Source: Candidatus Amarolinea dominans (GTDB lineage Bacteria > Chloroflexota > Anaerolineae > SSC4 > Amarolineaceae). Taken from it: a DNA stretch of 64,000 nucleotides. Below, in pieces: positions 1 through 7,922 of the stretch. A program made the position numbers and the translations under genes. The stretch is taken from the NCBI GenBank assembly GCA_016719785.1, contig JADJYJ010000014.1:1-64000 (forward strand). Direction: 5' to 3'. The notes below the pieces were generated by a model. It ran no database searches. It had not been told where the DNA came from and saw only the letters and a list, made by a program, of their open reading frames with translations. Position 1 is the first letter of the stretch. Every line of letters begins with the position of its first letter.

Positions 1-1
1 C

Positions 2-145
2 GACATGGGCCTGCTGCCCGGCGAGGAAATCGCAGTTATTCGCCTGGCGCCGTTGGGCAGCCCGACAGAATACCGCATCAAGAACTATCACCTGGCGCTG
101 CGGCCGCACGACGCCAGCTTTGTGGACGTGGAGATGCTGTCTTGA
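2..145 (+). CDS. feoA: FeoA-like protein, C-terminal fragment
   Basis: The window opens inside this gene; 47 codons plus TGA are visible. The residues MGLLPGEEIAVIRLAPLG, followed by YRIKNYHLALRPHDA, match the SH3-like beta-barrel of FeoA, the small cytoplasmic partner of the ferrous iron transporter FeoB. Its TGA overlaps the ATG of feoB (TGATG), so the two are translationally coupled. The 5' part lies outside the window. The identification rests on the MGLLPG signature and on the feoB neighbour. Confidence 0.85.
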   Translation, partial: DMGLLPGEEIAVIRLAPLGSPTEYRIKNYHLALRPHDASFVDVEMLS

Positions 146-2376
146 TGGACATGGCAAGACCGCAAATCACGGTGGCGCTGGCGGGCAATCCCAACACCGG
201 GAAGAGCACGGTGTTCAACGCGCTGACCGGATTGCAGCAGCATGTGGCAAACTGGCCGGGGAAAACCGTTGAGAAGAAAGAAGGAATCTGCACACGCGTC
301 AGCGGCGCGCAGATGACGGTCGTTGACCTGCCGGGCACCTACAGCCTGTCTGCCTATTCGCCCGAAGAAGTCATTGCGCGTGACTACATCCTGCAGGAGC
401 GTCCGCAGGTGGTCATCAACGTGGTGGATGCGTTCAACCTGGAACGCAACCTTTACCTGACCGTGCAACTGCTCGAACTGGGCGCGAACCTGGTCCTGGC
501 GGTCAACATGGTGGATATGGCCGATGCCGCCGGCCTGCAGCTCGACTGTGCGCGGCTGTCTGCGCTGCTTGGGGGCATTGCGGTCGTGCCCATGGTCGCC
601 CGGCGCGGCAGCGGCCTGGATGAGCTGCTGAGCAGCGTGCAGGCGGCCGCGCAGGCGCCGGAGGATTCGCGCCCTGCGTTTCGCCTCGATTATGGCCGTG
701 AGATCGAGGCTGAAATTGCCCGCGTCGGCGCAGCCTATGCTCGCAGTCTGCCGGCGCCGGCGGCTGGTGTGGACGACCAGGCATCGCCGCTCACGCGCTG
801 GGTCGCGCTCAAGCTGTTGGAGGGCGAGGGCGAGCTGCCGCTGGCGCTGATGCAGCCCGCCGCGGCGCTCGCCGCACCTGCGCCTGTGCTGCCGGCCGTG
901 CAGGCCAGTCAACAGCGCCTGCGCCAGTTCTACGGCGATGAGGTGGACATCGCCATCACCGATCAGCGCTACGGCTTTGTGCGCGGCCTGGCGCGTCAGG
1001 TCATCCGCCAGGCCCGTCCGGCCCGCCTGGACCTGACCGACCGCATTGACGGCGTGGTCACGCACCGCTGGCTCGGCATCCCCTTCTTCCTGGGCATGAT
1101 GTACCTGATCTTTCACGTGGTGCAAAATGTCTCCACCCCCTATCTCGATTGGGTGGATGGGGTCATCAACGGGCCGATTGCGCGTTGGCTCAGCGCGCTT
1201 TTGAGCCTGCTGCAGGCGCCGGCCTGGCTGCAATCGCTGCTGGTGGATGGCGTGGTGGCCGGCGTGGGCAGCGTGCTAGCCTTCGTGCCGGGCCTGCTGG
1301 TGCTCTATTTCTTCCTGTCACTGCTCGAGGACAGCGGCTACATGGCGCGCGCGGCCTTTGTGATGGACCGGGCTATGAGCTGGATGGGACTGCACGGCAA
1401 GTCGTTCGTGCCGATGATCCTGGGCTTCGGCTGCGCGGTGCCTGCCATTTACGCCACGCGCACCCTGGAAAACCGCCGCGACCGCGTGCTCACCGCGCTG
1501 CTGGTGCCGCTGATGTCCTGCTCGGCACGGCTGCCGGTCTACGTGGTGTTTGGGCTGGCCTTCTTTCGTGAGCAGTCCGGCACCCTGATCTGGGCGCTGT
1601 ATGCCACCGGAATTGTGGTGGCCGCGCTGGCCGGTCTCCTTCTCAGCAACACGGTGCTGCGCCAGCAGGCGGACAGCGCGTTTGTGCTGGAGCTTCCGCC
1701 CTATCGTCTGCCCACCTGGCACAGCCTGCGCGTCCACATGTGGGCCAACGTCAGCGATTTTGTGCGCAAGGCTGGCAGCCTCATCCTGGTGGCCTCCCTG
1801 GTTATCTGGCTGCTGCTCAACCTGCCCTGGGGCGTACAGGATCAGCGGCACAGCCTTTTCGGCCAGATCAGCCAGGCAGTGGCGCCGCTGCTGGTCCCGG
1901 CCGGCTTCGGTCATTGGGACGCGGCCGGCGCGCTGGTCACCGGGCTGGCGGCCAAAGAGGTGGTGGTCAGCACCCTGGCGCAGATCTACGCGCCGCAGGC
2001 GCCCGCCGCGCCGGCGCTGTCCAACGCCAACGTGGGCGCGGAGCTGCTGGGCATCGTCACCGGTTTGGGCAAGGCGACCCTGCAGGCCGGCCGCACCCTG
2101 TTGAGCCTGCTGCCCGGATTGGGCAGGATCGCGCCGGCCGCGCCGGCCACCGACACGGCCCTGAGCAGCGCGCTGCGTCAGCATTTCACGCCGCTCAGCG
2201 GGCTTTCCTACCTGGTGTTCGTCCTGCTCTATGTGCCGTGCGCAGCCACCCTGGGCGCGATCAAGGCCGAGTTTGGGTGGCGCTGGGCCGCATTTTCAGC
2301 CGGCTATCAGACCGGCATGGCCTATCTGGCAGCGGTACTCGTCTTTCAGGTGGGTCGCCTGGCGGGGTTCGCCTGA
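145..2376 (+). CDS. feoB: FeoB ferrous iron transporter
   Basis: A 743-residue FeoB, normal length for the family. An N-terminal G domain carries GNPNTGKS (residues 14-21, P loop), VDLPGTYSL (G3) and AVNMVD (G4). It is followed by a helical spacer and a polytopic membrane domain with two Gate segments, including GFGCAVPAIYATRTLE and SCSARLPVYVVFGLAFF. It imports Fe(II) across the inner membrane. The ATG at 145 overlaps the feoA stop; a TTG at 142 is possible but less likely. Its TGA overlaps the ATG of the next gene, giving a feoABC operon. Between the Gate segments is a long Ala/Pro-rich loop (about residues 610-660). Confidence 0.96.
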   Translation: MDMARPQITVALAGNPNTGKSTVFNALTGLQQHVANWPGKTVEKKEGICTRVSGAQMTVVDLPGTYSLSAYSPEEVIARDYILQERPQVVINVVDAFNLERNLYLTVQLLELGANLVLAVNMVDMADAAGLQLDCARLSALLGGIAVVPMVARRGSGLDELLSSVQAAAQAPEDSRPAFRLDYGREIEAEIARVGAAYARSLPAPAAGVDDQASPLTRWVALKLLEGEGELPLALMQPAAALAAPAPVLPAVQASQQRLRQFYGDEVDIAITDQRYGFVRGLARQVIRQARPARLDLTDRIDGVVTHRWLGIPFFLGMMYLIFHVVQNVSTPYLDWVDGVINGPIARWLSALLSLLQAPAWLQSLLVDGVVAGVGSVLAFVPGLLVLYFFLSLLEDSGYMARAAFVMDRAMSWMGLHGKSFVPMILGFGCAVPAIYATRTLENRRDRVLTALLVPLMSCSARLPVYVVFGLAFFREQSGTLIWALYATGIVVAALAGLLLSNTVLRQQADSAFVLELPPYRLPTWHSLRVHMWANVSDFVRKAGSLILVASLVIWLLLNLPWGVQDQRHSLFGQISQAVAPLLVPAGFGHWDAAGALVTGLAAKEVVVSTLAQIYAPQAPAAPALSNANVGAELLGIVTGLGKATLQAGRTLLSLLPGLGRIAPAAPATDTALSSALRQHFTPLSGLSYLVFVLLYVPCAATLGAIKAEFGWRWAAFSAGYQTGMAYLAAVLVFQVGRLAGFA

Positions 2377-2642
2377 TGCTGCACGAGATTCTGGACGCCC
2401 TGGGGCAAAGCACGGGCGCGCTGTGCCTGGATGACCTGGCGCAGCGCCTGGACATCAACCAGGCGGCGCTCGCAGGCATGCTGCAAACGCTGGTGCAGCG
2501 GGGATACCTGGTGGAAGTCGCGGACGCGGCGTCGCCGTGCAGCGCGTGCGCGTGGCGCGGCGGCTGCGTCATCATGACGACGGCCCGGCGCCGTTACGCG
2601 CCGGCGCGCAGCGGGGGGACCGGTCACGATCGAGCTGTTTGA
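2376..2642 (+). CDS. FeoC-like winged-helix protein with cysteine motif
   Basis: An 88-residue protein whose ATG overlaps the feoB stop (TGATG). Residues 1-50 form a winged-helix pattern (LDDLAQRLDINQAALAGML, then LVQRGYLVEV). C55-x2-C58-x5-C64 follows, the arrangement expected for the iron-sulfur ligands of FeoC-like proteins. Known FeoC proteins bind FeoB and are proposed to control its stability or activity. The position directly after feoB and the Cys cluster support this role; the overall sequence is too short for certainty. The C-terminus (after about residue 70) is basic and probably disordered. Confidence 0.75.
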   Translation: MLHEILDALGQSTGALCLDDLAQRLDINQAALAGMLQTLVQRGYLVEVADAASPCSACAWRGGCVIMTTARRRYAPARSGGTGHDRAV

Positions 2643-2747
2643 CAACTCATGAGGATGGTTGTAGACTCAGGGTCGTGGAAGAACCGCGATCGGTTGCGCG
2701 CCCGCGACGAAACCGTGACTTTCAGGGCGAGATAGAGGTTGTGGAAT

Positions 2748-3035
2748 ATGCAGATTGTAGCCATCTTGTGTCCTGAACACATAGAAGAGAAACTTGAGGC
2801 CAAGCATGGCGTCACCGATCGTGAAGCCCGTCAGGTATTACTTGGTAGGTCCCGGATTCGCTTTGCGGAGAAGGGCCATACCGACGGAGAAAATGTGTAT
2901 GTGAGTTTCGGACATACGATGGGAGGCCGCTATCTGGCTGTATTCTTCATCTATAAGCCAACTAGCCAGACGGCCGTTATTATCAGTGCGCGTGAGATGA
3001 GCGAGAGAGAGCGTAGAACCTATGGACGCAAGTAA
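2748..3035 (+). CDS. BrnT-like type II toxin
   Basis: A 95-residue protein. The pattern EAKHGVTDREARQVLL, then GRYLAVFFIY and a C-terminal AVIISAREMSERERRTY, is that of BrnT, a RelE-fold ribonuclease toxin; the ISAR...ERRxY ending is the most telling part. The ATG at 2748 follows GATAGAGG; an in-frame TTG nine bases upstream is an alternative. It overlaps the next gene by 14 bases, and toxin first, antitoxin second is the usual brnTA order. The surrounding base composition is less GC-rich than feoB, consistent with acquired DNA. Confidence 0.75.
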   Translation: MQIVAILCPEHIEEKLEAKHGVTDREARQVLLGRSRIRFAEKGHTDGENVYVSFGHTMGGRYLAVFFIYKPTSQTAVIISAREMSERERRTYGRK

Positions 3036-3288
3036 ATTTAGCAGCATTTCACAGGTAGATACCGATGAAGGCGTGGGTGAGTTCTGGGATACCCACGATT
3101 TCACCGAATTCGACAATCCTGGCCTGCCCGATGTGGAGTTTACTATGGCGTGTGCTGTGCCAATCGAGATTGAGTTGTTCATGGCGCTTGAAAAGCAGGC
3201 TCACCGACGCGGCGTGCAGGTCGAGACGTTAGCGAATTTATGGCTGCAACAGAAGCTTGTCGAGCACATGCAGTATGCGGTTGCCTGA
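3022..3288 (+). CDS. Antitoxin of the BrnT-like pair (CopG/BrnA-like)
   Basis: An 88-residue protein. FWDTHDFTEF near the N-terminus is typical of CopG/BrnA-type antitoxins. It is followed by a predicted ribbon-helix-helix region (VPIEIELFMALEKQAHRRGVQVETLANLWLQQKLVE). It should bind DNA and neutralise the upstream toxin. The 14-base overlap with the toxin gene supports coupled expression. The exact family is uncertain because many small antitoxins share the FWDTHD box. Confidence 0.7.
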   Translation: MDASKFSSISQVDTDEGVGEFWDTHDFTEFDNPGLPDVEFTMACAVPIEIELFMALEKQAHRRGVQVETLANLWLQQKLVEHMQYAVA

Positions 3289-3296
3289 ACCAGATC

Positions 3297-3410
3297 ATCG
3301 TGCCCAAGATTCGACAAGCTGCTGATATCCGCATCAATGACCAGTGGCGCATCTGCTTCCGTTGGCAGGAGGGTGACGCCTACGATGTCGAAGTGACGGA
3401 CTATCATTGA
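3297..3410 (+). pseudogene. HigB toxin remnant (C-terminal part)
   Basis: A stretch with no start codon translates as KIRQAADIRINDQWRICF, then RWQEGDAYDVEVTDYH and TGA at 3408-3410. This matches the end of HigB/RelE-family toxins (typical IRINDQWRICF...VEIVDYH). The N-terminal half is absent; the previous antitoxin gene ends only a few bases upstream. It sits just ahead of a truncated higA, so this looks like a decayed higBA pair. Confidence 0.65.
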
Positions 3411-3429
3411 GCGTGAGAGGCTGAGGACC

Positions 3430-3483
3430 ATGACTACTAAGTTTGCACCGGTACATCCAGGAGAGATTCTAGTGGAACGATGA
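3430..3483 (+). pseudogene. HigA antitoxin remnant (first 17 codons)
   Basis: ATG at 3430 begins MTTKFAPVHPGEILVER and then stops. HigA antitoxins characteristically start with a PVHPGEIL box followed by an XRE-type helix-turn-helix, which is missing here. The stop codon overlaps the ATG of the next gene (ATGA at 3480-3483). It appears that the higA start was joined to an unrelated regulator gene, which may borrow its translation through the overlap. Confidence 0.6.
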
Positions 3484-3887
3484 ACACGGTCGTGCTTGAA
3501 GTTCGATCACTATCCGAGACGCTGGCTGACGCAGCGCACACCATGAATGCCGGTCGTGCAGAACACGAGGCGCACATCGGTTTCGCCACCCCCGAGTTGT
3601 TATGGCAGGTGCTTACCAGCAGACGATGGCAACTGCTCAAAGTCATGTGTGGCGCGGGACCCATTTCAATTCGCGAGGCGGCTCGCCGTGTCGGGCGTGA
3701 CGTGAAGGCTGTTCACGGTGATATGACGGCTTTGCTCAATGCGGGTCTGATTGATCGCACGGTGGATGGTCGCGTTGAATTTCCCTTTGAAACCGTCAAA
3801 GTAGAGTTTATGCTGCACGTGGCGCCAATTGTGAGTGCTGCACCGCCGAGCAGGCCGATGCAATTGGCAGTCGGTGGTCATCGCTGA
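3480..3887 (+). CDS. Winged-helix DNA-binding protein, antitoxin-like
   Basis: A 135-residue protein. The middle (about residues 40-95) reads LWQVLTSRRWQLLKVM, GPISIREAARRVGRDVKAVH and ALLNAGLIDRTVDGRVEFPF, a winged helix-turn-helix of the type seen in HVO_A0114-like regulators that often pair with RelE-like toxins. The residues after about 115 are low complexity, and the natural C-terminus may have been lost. No intact toxin lies next to it now. Its ATG overlaps the stop of the higA remnant. Confidence 0.6.
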   Translation: MNTVVLEVRSLSETLADAAHTMNAGRAEHEAHIGFATPELLWQVLTSRRWQLLKVMCGAGPISIREAARRVGRDVKAVHGDMTALLNAGLIDRTVDGRVEFPFETVKVEFMLHVAPIVSAAPPSRPMQLAVGGHR

Positions 3888-3929
3888 ACTCCCGGCGGCG
3901 ACTGAAGCGATGGCCGTTGGAGCGTTTAG

Positions 3930-4052
3930 CAACAGGCCCTGTCACGACTGCCTGACGAGCTGCGCCCTGCCTACAAGGCTGCGTACTATGACGATGGCTT
4001 CTGGGGGACGACACACGATGAATACGGGGCGATGGTGGAGAGCGCGGCGGGT
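3930..4052 (+). pseudogene. Unassigned coding remnant
   Basis: One frame without a start translates as QQALSRLPDELRPAYKAA, then YYDDGFWGTTHDEYGAM. It has coding-like composition and begins right after a stop at 3927-3929. It runs into a 58-bp block copied from the ATPase gene. I do not recognise the family. The region 3888-4125 holds no intact gene and looks like rearranged debris between toxin-antitoxin genes. Confidence 0.35.
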
Positions 4053-4107
4053 CTGGTTTGTGGAGAAAGACCGCCAGGGCTGCTCGCATCTGTACCCGCT
4101 GCTGGAC
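4050..4107 (+). repeat. 58-bp copy of a segment of the RloA-like gene
   Basis: These 58 bases are identical to 5758-5815 in the ATPase gene downstream (encoding VWFVEKDRQGCSHLYPLLD). Identity stops abruptly on both sides. The fragment has no function of its own here; it records a recombination or duplication event about 1.7 kb from its source. Confidence 0.9.
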
Positions 4108-4125
4108 CATTACCGGATGGGATAT

Positions 4126-4425
4126 ATGAGCACAAAGGCGAACACAACGCTATCCGAATCAGAAATTGATCAGATTGTCATTGCACAGGCCGATGATGAT
4201 GCGGCTTGGGAACCTCCGATTCAGGTCGAACGCAGCACACCTGCATTGTTGTCACTACCCGGCGATTTGGTGATGCGGGCGACGTTCCTGGCGCAATTGC
4301 ATCGCACGAAAAGCGTTGAGGAATGGCTCACACGCGTCGTTCAGGAACGTATCGAACTCGAAGAATCGCTCTTTATTGGAATCAAACAACGCCTGAGTTA
4401 CACCCACCTGATGTCAGCGCCTTGA
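4126..4425 (+). CDS. Small antitoxin-like protein
   Basis: A 99-residue protein starting MSTKANTTLSESEIDQIVIA. It is acidic at the N-terminus, with a C-terminal helical region (LPGDLVMRATFLAQLHRTKS, then VEEWLTRVVQERIELEE) that resembles the RHH or oligomerisation part of small antitoxins. The reading frame stays open upstream through the 58-bp duplicated block, but ATG 4126 is the natural start. No recognisable toxin follows; a possible 26-codon TTG-started reading frame lies at 4434-4514. Family not named. Confidence 0.5.
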   Translation: MSTKANTTLSESEIDQIVIAQADDDAAWEPPIQVERSTPALLSLPGDLVMRATFLAQLHRTKSVEEWLTRVVQERIELEESLFIGIKQRLSYTHLMSAP

Positions 4426-4557
4426 GATAAGAATTGACACCACAGCAACCACAACCCGTACACACCGCGTTAGTGATTGACGCGATTCGACAGATTGTTG
4501 ACAAAGAACTCTGAACACCAGAATACAATCTTAGAACACAAGAACACCTCAATTCTA

Positions 4558-4586
4558 TTGACAAATTTGCGTATTTCTCGTATAAT
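4558..4586 (+). promoter_or_regulatory. Consensus sigma-70 type promoter of the RloAB pair
   Basis: TTGACA at 4558-4563 and TATAAT at 4581-4586 with 17 bases between: a perfect consensus in an AT-rich stretch. Transcription should start near 4593, giving a leader of about 50 bases before the ATG at 4646, with AAGAAGG at 4633-4639 as ribosome binding site. Confidence 0.8.
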
Positions 4587-4645
4587 TAGGCACAGAATTG
4601 CATAATGTTTGCGAACTTGTTCTTTGTGCCTTAAGAAGGTGTTCT

Positions 4646-5929
4646 ATGTTGATCGAGCTCAAAATCAAGAACTATCGCTCTTTTCGTGAAGAAACCACTC
4701 TCTCCCTGGTGTCCAGCGCCGATAAGACCCTTTCGGAAAACACCATGCCCGTTCCTGAGTTCGGCGGACGTAGTTTGCTGCGTAGTGCAGTGGTCTATGG
4801 CCCCAATGCCGCCGGGAAGTCGAATCTGATCGCAGCCGCTCATTTTGTTGACGACTTCGTCAATTCTTCGATGGATCGAAAACTGAACAGCCCCATTGCG
4901 GCGACACCATTCCTGTTGGTCGCGGAACCGAATACCGATCCCTCTGAGTTCGAGATCACGTTCATTGATGATCAGGATGTGCGCTACCAGTACGGCTTTC
5001 ATGTGACAGCAAAGCAGGTGGTACGCGAGTGGTTGGTGGCCTACCCCAAGGGCCTGCCGCAAACCTGGTTCGAGCGGGAGCAGGCTGGGGGCAGTGCGCC
5101 GTCGTGGAACTTCGGGCGCAACCTGAAAGGTAAGAACAGCCAGGTGGCTGAGTTGACCCGGCCAGATGTCCTTTTTCTCTCGAATGCCGCGAAGCTGAAT
5201 CATCACCAGTTGGGGCGCGTGTTCGAGTGGTTCCAGACAAGCCTGCGGGTCATTGGCGCAGATCAACTAAGCCCCTATCTGTACACCTATTCGGCCGCCC
5301 GCGCCAGAGAAGACCGTCAGACGCACGAGCGTCTCCGCCGCCTGATGATCGCGGCCGATTTTGGCATTTCGGATTTCGAAGTGCATGAGGAGACCTACAC
5401 GGAAAAAGATCTGCCTGAAGAAATGCCTGTGGCGCTGCGTAACCAGTTGATCAACCAAAAACATCTGGATGTTTACATGCGCCATCCTGTCGGGGCCGAG
5501 GCTGAGGTAGTCATGCCGTTGCAAGAGGAATCGAACGGTACGCAGCGCCTGTTTGCCCTGGGCGGGCCGCTCGTAGAAGTGTTGGAAAAGGGTTGGACGC
5601 TGTTTGTGGATGAACTGGATGCCAGCCTGCACCCGCTGCTAGTGCGTTACCTGGTTGAAATGTTCCACAACCCGCAGATCAATCCTAAAGGCGCACAGTT
5701 GATCTTCAACACCCACGACACCACGCTGATGGACTGCAACCTCTTTCGGCGCGACCAGGTCTGGTTTGTGGAGAAAGACCGCCAGGGCTGCTCGCATCTG
5801 TACCCGCTGCTGGACTACAGCCCGCGCAGGGACGAAGCCCTGACCAAAGGCTATTTGCTTGGCCGCTATGGCGCGATCCCGTTCCTGGGCGAGCCACTGT
5901 GGGAAGAGGCGCAGCATGCCCAAGCGTAA
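4646..5929 (+). CDS. RloA-like AAA (OLD/ABC-type) ATPase of a defence pair
   Basis: A 427-residue ATPase. The start MLIELKIKNYRSFREETTLS and GPNAAGKS (residues 52-59, Walker A) are typical of SMC/OLD-like AAA_21 proteins. EESNGTQRLFALGG is a signature-like segment, TLFVDELDASLHPLL is Walker B, and NTHDTTLMD provides the H-loop region. It overlaps by 14 bases a gene for an RloB/TOPRIM protein. This pairing corresponds to RloA/RloB and to the AbiLi/AbiLii abortive-infection pair, in which the ATPase is thought to sense infection and license the nuclease partner. The ATG at 4646 was chosen for its AAGAAGG and the consensus promoter upstream. Confidence 0.85.
   Translation: MLIELKIKNYRSFREETTLSLVSSADKTLSENTMPVPEFGGRSLLRSAVVYGPNAAGKSNLIAAAHFVDDFVNSSMDRKLNSPIAATPFLLVAEPNTDPSEFEITFIDDQDVRYQYGFHVTAKQVVREWLVAYPKGLPQTWFEREQAGGSAPSWNFGRNLKGKNSQVAELTRPDVLFLSNAAKLNHHQLGRVFEWFQTSLRVIGADQLSPYLYTYSAARAREDRQTHERLRRLMIAADFGISDFEVHEETYTEKDLPEEMPVALRNQLINQKHLDVYMRHPVGAEAEVVMPLQEESNGTQRLFALGGPLVEVLEKGWTLFVDELDASLHPLLVRYLVEMFHNPQINPKGAQLIFNTHDTTLMDCNLFRRDQVWFVEKDRQGCSHLYPLLDYSPRRDEALTKGYLLGRYGAIPFLGEPLWEEAQHAQA
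5758..5815 (+). repeat. Source copy of the 58-bp duplication
   Basis: Lies inside the RloA-like ATPase gene, about 50 codons from its end; identical to 4050-4107. Confidence 0.9.
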
Positions 5930-6608
5930 ACCGGATGACCGCAAACTGCGTCGTTACGAGCGGGCGATGAGTTCCTACGATCGCCGGCCAGGAAACCGTT
6001 CTCCTGGCCAGTGCATCCTGATCGTTTGCGAAGGTGAGAAAACCGAACCGAACTACTTCGCCAGCCTGCGGGATCATCTCAAGCTGTCCACCGTCAGCGT
6101 AAAGATAACGGAGCGCGCGGGCGCTCCAATTAGTTTAGTTAATGAGGCCTTGTCTCAACGCATGAAACGACAACAGGATATCCGGAGCGGGCGCATAAAC
6201 CTGCCCAACTTCGAAGAAATTTGGTGCGTATTCGATGTTGAGAACCCACGTGACAATCAAACGTTTGGCCGAGCCGTACAGGTTGCCGATAAAAACGAAT
6301 TTCAGTTGGCCGTCTCCAACCCGGCTTTTGAGTTTTGGTATATTTTGCACTTCGAACATACCACCCGCCCGTTTGCTGATGGCGATGAGATCAAAGAATA
6401 CTTGCGACGCTACATTCCAGGTTATCACGCCGCCATGCCCGTCTTTGATAAGCTGCCACCGACTCGAACGGCGCTGCAGCATGCCAAGAAAATCCTGGAA
6501 AACCATCCTCAAGGTGAACAACGTTTCCCGAACCCATCTACGCTGGTGCATTTACTGGCAGAAAAAATGATTGAGATGAGCCCAAGCGGGCGTCAGCATG
6601 TGAAGTGA
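5916..6608 (+). CDS. RloB-family (TOPRIM-like) putative nuclease
   Basis: A 230-residue RloB-like protein. After a basic N-terminus (MPKRKPDDRKLRRYE) come ILIVCEGEKTEPNYF, the glutamate-bearing TOPRIM-type first motif, and IWCVFDVENPRDNQTF, the DxD-like second motif; AVSNPAFEFWYILHFEH is characteristic of RloB. The ATG overlaps the end of the ATPase gene. AbiLii is the phage-defence member of this family. The predicted action is nucleic-acid cleavage under control of the ATPase; this is inference from family. Confidence 0.85.
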   Translation: MPKRKPDDRKLRRYERAMSSYDRRPGNRSPGQCILIVCEGEKTEPNYFASLRDHLKLSTVSVKITERAGAPISLVNEALSQRMKRQQDIRSGRINLPNFEEIWCVFDVENPRDNQTFGRAVQVADKNEFQLAVSNPAFEFWYILHFEHTTRPFADGDEIKEYLRRYIPGYHAAMPVFDKLPPTRTALQHAKKILENHPQGEQRFPNPSTLVHLLAEKMIEMSPSGRQHVK

Positions 6609-6694
6609 CGCTGATCCATCGAAATGGACGACAATTCGCAGACAGTGCGCAGTGACTTGTGACAAAGGCAGGCTGCAGAGCAGATCTGCAAAAC

Positions 6695-6728
6695 AAAGAA
6701 ACCGGACTTTGCAAAGTCCGGTTTCTTT
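6695..6728. terminator. Perfect palindromic bidirectional terminator
   Basis: Two 17-base arms form an uninterrupted inverted repeat (AAAGAAACCGGACTTTG and its complement) with A-tracts before and T-tracts after on either strand. It lies between the convergent rloB-like gene and the membrane-protein gene and should stop transcription from both sides. Confidence 0.85.
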
Positions 6729-6737
6729 ATCTGTCTT

Positions 6738-7859
6738 TCAAGCGGCCAGCGCCGCGGCCGGGACGTTGAGCATGGCCTGCGGTTGGGTGAAGAGGAAGTG
6801 ATCGTGATAATAGTGCATCCAAAGGAAGGAGAGCACGGAGATGTAGTAGGCGCGATCAAAGGAGGCGCTAACGCTCATGGCGGCGCCGAAGCGCAGCACC
6901 ACGAAGATGAGCGCGCCAACGGCCACGGTGCCCACGGTGAAGCCGACCATCAGGAGATAGTAGGAACGCGCCGCGCCCGCCTGCGAAACGCGCTTGACGA
7001 TGGACAGGGCATGCATCTCCCCTTTCTCGATGCGAATGCGGTTGATGTACCACGTCAAGGCCAGGTACTGGAACGAATGCCAGGTGTTCATCCCCTGAAA
7101 GGCCGTGTCCAGGTTGCCCAGCGATGGCACGATGAACGACGTGATGGTGGTCACCAGGATGAAGACAGCTTTGGGCACATGCAGGCTGCCCTCGCGGTAT
7201 TCCTTGATCGTCTTGGCGATGAAGAGGACGAAGGCCAGGCCAAACGTGGCGGCTGCCAGGTAGAAGAACAGGGGCTGCTTGAGGAACTCAGGGATGGACT
7301 TGCCCAGGTCATTGGTGCCGATCAACAGATCACGACTGATGGTCAGACGGTAGGCGGCGATGGGGTAGAGGCTGGTCAACACCACCGCGTAGTCAATGAC
7401 CCGGCTGGGCAATGACAAGGTGTCCCGCCGCTTCTTGTCATACACGCCGATGATGAAAACGATCTGATGCAGCACGTGCAGTGATGCCCAGAAGAAAAAG
7501 ACGGTCAGCAGCAGTTCCAGGTTGAAGAGGGCGAGGGTAATGACAATCAGCGGGATGGCGATGGTCGAGCGGGCGAACGCCGGGCGTTTTTCGATAAAGT
7601 CGCGATCCAACATGGTACGCGTGAAGGTGCAGTACATGTGCGGCCCGCCAACGGCCAGCGCGACCAGGCCATTGATGACGTTGCGGGTCAGGTCCGTGTT
7701 GAAGCCAAACGTGTTGAGCGCCAACCAGGCCAGGTAGGGAAAGGGGACCAGAATAACGCTGAGGGTAATGAAGGTCAAGTCCCAGCGCTGGCTGCGCAGC
7801 CAGAGGCCGGCCTCGGTCGGAAAAGCCAGCCGGCTCATTCTCATTGCAGATGCTGCCAT
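6738..7859 (-). CDS. Polytopic membrane protein with conserved-looking histidines
   Basis: A 373-residue protein with about nine or ten hydrophobic segments. Histidines sit at segment edges: GGPHMYCTF, WASLHVLHQIVF, MNTWHSFQYLALTW and LWMHYYHDHFLF. The pattern suggests a membrane metal site, as in Brp/Blh-like carotenoid oxygenases or fatty-acid desaturase-type proteins, but I cannot assign a family. The start at 7859 follows GAGGAGGATTT; an upstream in-frame ATG has no such site. The gene stands alone and ends at the palindromic terminator. Confidence 0.65.
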   Translation of the reverse strand: MAASAMRMSRLAFPTEAGLWLRSQRWDLTFITLSVILVPFPYLAWLALNTFGFNTDLTRNVINGLVALAVGGPHMYCTFTRTMLDRDFIEKRPAFARSTIAIPLIVITLALFNLELLLTVFFFWASLHVLHQIVFIIGVYDKKRRDTLSLPSRVIDYAVVLTSLYPIAAYRLTISRDLLIGTNDLGKSIPEFLKQPLFFYLAAATFGLAFVLFIAKTIKEYREGSLHVPKAVFILVTTITSFIVPSLGNLDTAFQGMNTWHSFQYLALTWYINRIRIEKGEMHALSIVKRVSQAGAARSYYLLMVGFTVGTVAVGALIFVVLRFGAAMSVSASFDRAYYISVLSFLWMHYYHDHFLFTQPQAMLNVPAAALAA

Positions 7860-7922
7860 AAATCCTCCTCTGCTAAACAAAATCAAGGTTTCGGCGTGAC
7901 GAAAATGATGAGCAAGTCACAC

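Noticed and set aside
88..2184. Long minus-strand frames opposite feoB
   Set aside because: Shadow frames of a high-GC gene; feoB motifs are unambiguous on the plus strand.
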